Assembly (NCBI GenBank): GCA_946403735.1
Contig: CAMJAZ010000006.1
Location: 1-13,863 of the forward strand
Source of the DNA: an uncultured Selenomonadales bacterium
GTDB lineage: Bacteria; Bacillota; Negativicutes; Selenomonadales; Selenomonadaceae
DNA: 13,863 nt
Reading direction: 5' to 3'
Shown here in pieces: positions 11,905 through 13,863 of the stretch (position 1 is the first letter of the stretch; the number at the start of each line of letters is the position of its first letter). Below the pieces are notes generated by a model. The model was not told the origin of the DNA. It did not search any database and worked only from the letters and a program-made list of their open reading frames with translations. The position numbers and the translations under genes were made by a program.

Positions 11905-13863
11905 ATGGCAACGGCGCAAGGCGTTATAAAAGATTTTATGAAAAATTTGGACAACAACACATCTTTAAGTGGCACAGCGGCGCTTGATGCGGCAGTTAAA
12001 TCTGTATCCAACTTTAGCAGTTGGTCGGAACTTACCGAAACTATGGTTAAAGACTGCGCGGCGTACAATGGCAATTACGCTGGCTTTCTCAAGGATATGT
12101 GCAACATTGTCTTGGATAACGAAGACACGGGCGCAATTAGCGGGTCTGATGCTGGTACTGGTTCGACGAAAACCGCTGAAAGTATTGTCCCTGAATCTGG
12201 GTCAATCACTTATCCCCCGTCAAACGTTTTTGAAATTCAAGGGCTTAAAGTTACAGTCCCTGAACTTAGTACGCTTAGTGACAGTGAAAAATTTATCGTC
12301 GGTGGGCTTTACACTTGGTGGATTAAAGAATCCTTGACGCTGATAAATAATTCTTTCGGCATAAATTTTAAAGAATCTGGGACGACTGTTAAGGAAATAG
12401 ATATTTCATTTTACAACGAAGCTGATGGCAGAATGGCGATCACTTCATATGGCACGGATCAAAAATGTGATGAACTTCACCTTAAATTAAATATGAGCTA
12501 CTACGACAGCATTGACACTTCCGATCCCAATGGTGGCGGTAGTAGCAACGCGTTGACGTACCTTGACAGGACGATTGCCCATGAATTAGTTCACGCGGTC
12601 ATGGCGGCGAATTTTGACTACTTCAACGATTTTTCAACGGTCTTTAAAGAAGGTAGCGCGGAACTTGTTCACGGCATTGATGATAAGCGGCGCAAAGAAA
12701 TTCAAGAGGTAGCTACAAGTTCAACTGCATTGAAAAGCGCATTCAATGGTAGCGGTATAAGAACTTACGCGGCGGGATATATGGCGCTTAGATATTTGGC
12801 TAAACAGGCGGCGGCTAGACGTGATCCAGCTACTGAAATTGTCGTGAACAATTCTTCTGATTCTACGTCAACTTCTACGTCGTCAACCGTCACGTCAACT
12901 TCCACGACGACAACTACTCCAGGTTCAGCAACCTTCAACGGTACGACGCTCGTTGTTAAAGGCGACTTTAACACGGATATTTGGCTTGGCAATATGAATT
13001 TATTGAGGAACAAAGCTAGTGAATACGCAAATCTCGACGCCTTGACGATTGACGCCACAAATTTAACGTCGACAATAATTTTAGCTGGCAATGACAATGA
13101 CAATACAATTAAATCTGGCAGAGCTGGTGCAAGTCTTTGGGGCGGCGCTGTTGGAAATGACGTTTTAGTTGGCGGCGGTTCACGTGAAGTATTTTTTTAT
13201 TCAGCAGGCGGCGGCGCGGACGTTGTACAGCAATTTACGGCGGGTAACGGCGATGACGACGATGTTTTAGCGATTATGGACAGTTTTTCACTCAATCGCT
13301 CGGGTGAAAATTTAGTTGTCATCATGGACGGCGGCGACAATACTTTGTCAGTGTCGTTGAATACAAATGACGTAAACGAAGTTATTCAGTACACGGCGAC
13401 TGGCAGAAATCCTGTTGACGTGAAAGTTGGTAATACGGACTTAGCTAACAGTTTAACTTATGAAAATGGCAGAGGTTATTACTATCTCGGCGGCAATGAT
13501 AGAGATATTTTGTACGTCAACACGACTAACGCAGACAATTCAATTTTCTTGACGGACGGACATTTTAGCAATATCGACGTGATTGACGCGCAAAATTCTA
13601 CGTCACAAAATATTTTGGCGGGAAATAATCTTAACAACGAAATTATTGGCGGCGCAGGAAATTCATCAATGTGGGGCGGAGCTGGCGACTCAAATGACGT
13701 TTTAAATGGCGGCAGTGCTGAAAATATGTTTTGGTACGGACTCGGCGAAGGGAACGACGTTATCAACAATGCTGATTCAAACGACACGGTCAATTTATAC
13801 AACGTCGGGCTGACTGATATTTTGTCGGTGGAAGATTTTCAAAGCGGCTTAAAACTTAATATG
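11905..13863 (+). CDS. Secreted gluzincin-type metallopeptidase with RTX-like repeats (3' end outside window)
   Basis: The frame is open for 653 codons to the window edge. There is no signal peptide. Residues 1 to about 310 form the peptidase part: IAHELVH with zinc ligands His226 and His230 and general base Glu227, and KEGSAELVHG with the probable third ligand Glu249. Residues 317-341 are an almost pure Ser/Thr linker. After it come Gly/Asp/Asn-rich segments, with WGGAVGNDVLVGGG and WGGAGDSNDVLNGG, degenerate forms of the calcium-binding RTX nonapeptide; the segment repeats with a period of 178 residues (LAGNDNDNTI at 393, LAGNNLNNEI at 571; Trp412 and Trp590). This fits type I secretion, with the signal at the unseen C-terminus. 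ATG 11905 follows GGGAG by 9 nt. The target is unknown. Confidence 0.8.
   Translation, partial: MATAQGVIKDFMKNLDNNTSLSGTAALDAAVKSVSNFSSWSELTETMVKDCAAYNGNYAGFLKDMCNIVLDNEDTGAISGSDAGTGSTKTAESIVPESGSITYPPSNVFEIQGLKVTVPELSTLSDSEKFIVGGLYTWWIKESLTLINNSFGINFKESGTTVKEIDISFYNEADGRMAITSYGTDQKCDELHLKLNMSYYDSIDTSDPNGGGSSNALTYLDRTIAHELVHAVMAANFDYFNDFSTVFKEGSAELVHGIDDKRRKEIQEVATSSTALKSAFNGSGIRTYAAGYMALRYLAKQAAARRDPATEIVVNNSSDSTSTSTSSTVTSTSTTTTTPGSATFNGTTLVVKGDFNTDIWLGNMNLLRNKASEYANLDALTIDATNLTSTIILAGNDNDNTIKSGRAGASLWGGAVGNDVLVGGGSREVFFYSAGGGADVVQQFTAGNGDDDDVLAIMDSFSLNRSGENLVVIMDGGDNTLSVSLNTNDVNEVIQYTATGRNPVDVKVGNTDLANSLTYENGRGYYYLGGNDRDILYVNTTNADNSIFLTDGHFSNIDVIDAQNSTSQNILAGNNLNNEIIGGAGNSSMWGGAGDSNDVLNGGSAENMFWYGLGEGNDVINNADSNDTVNLYNVGLTDILSVEDFQSGLKLNM

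Noticed and set aside
12765..13103. 112-codon minus-strand frame within the metallopeptidase gene
   Set aside because: Its Val-rich composition is only the reverse of the Ser/Thr linker codons; no start signal, and the plus frame has clear motifs.

Overview
The window reads as an A+T-rich chromosomal segment of a diderm Firmicute, most likely class Negativicutes (Selenomonadaceae-like). This is inferred from the mix of Firmicute-style GGAG ribosome sites, a type II NADH dehydrogenase, a phosphatidylserine decarboxylase, a DUF441 membrane protein and a large secreted metallopeptidase with RTX-like repeats. No rRNA or tRNA gene is visible, so the assignment rests on protein resemblance only.

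Layout. (1) 1-160: the last 53 codons of a TnpB (IS200/IS605) and its likely right end. (2) 293-1558 (+): ndh. Behind it lies a textbook sigma-70 promoter (TTGACA, 17 bp, TATAAT) that reads only about 140 nt to an intrinsic terminator, with no start codon worth calling: a candidate small RNA. (3) 1801-4683 (-): a likely operon of thrS (lacking the TGS domain), a secreted protein of unknown function and a DUF441 membrane protein, ending in its own terminator that faces the small RNA terminator. (4) 4881-10506 (+): glmS, a fused HATPase-like/SDF-family transporter, a WecG/TagA/CpsF glycosyltransferase, phosphatidylserine decarboxylase and an unknown membrane-anchored protein, all in one direction with short gaps; the terminator lies inside the next, opposite gene. 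(5) 10486-11526 (-): a YopX-like phage-type gene followed with no gap by a secreted protein. (6) 11527-11904: a 378-nt gene-free region with divergent promoters, inverted repeats and a foldable leader. (7) 11905 to the end (+): the first 653 codons of a large gluzincin metallopeptidase with a Ser/Thr linker and a 178-residue RTX-like repeat.

Together the plus-strand cluster joins amino-sugar supply (GlmS), an N-acetylmannosamine-type glycosyltransferase and phosphatidylethanolamine synthesis, so it is an envelope-building group. The unknown membrane protein and the odd transporter travel with it.

The least expected signals are the orphan promoter/terminator RNA at 1566-1740, three intergenic tracts built on a 7-bp period (2828-2896, 9073-9099, 9751-9777), the transporter fusion with lost canonical binding residues, and the leader of the metallopeptidase gene, where two mutually exclusive pairings can be drawn.
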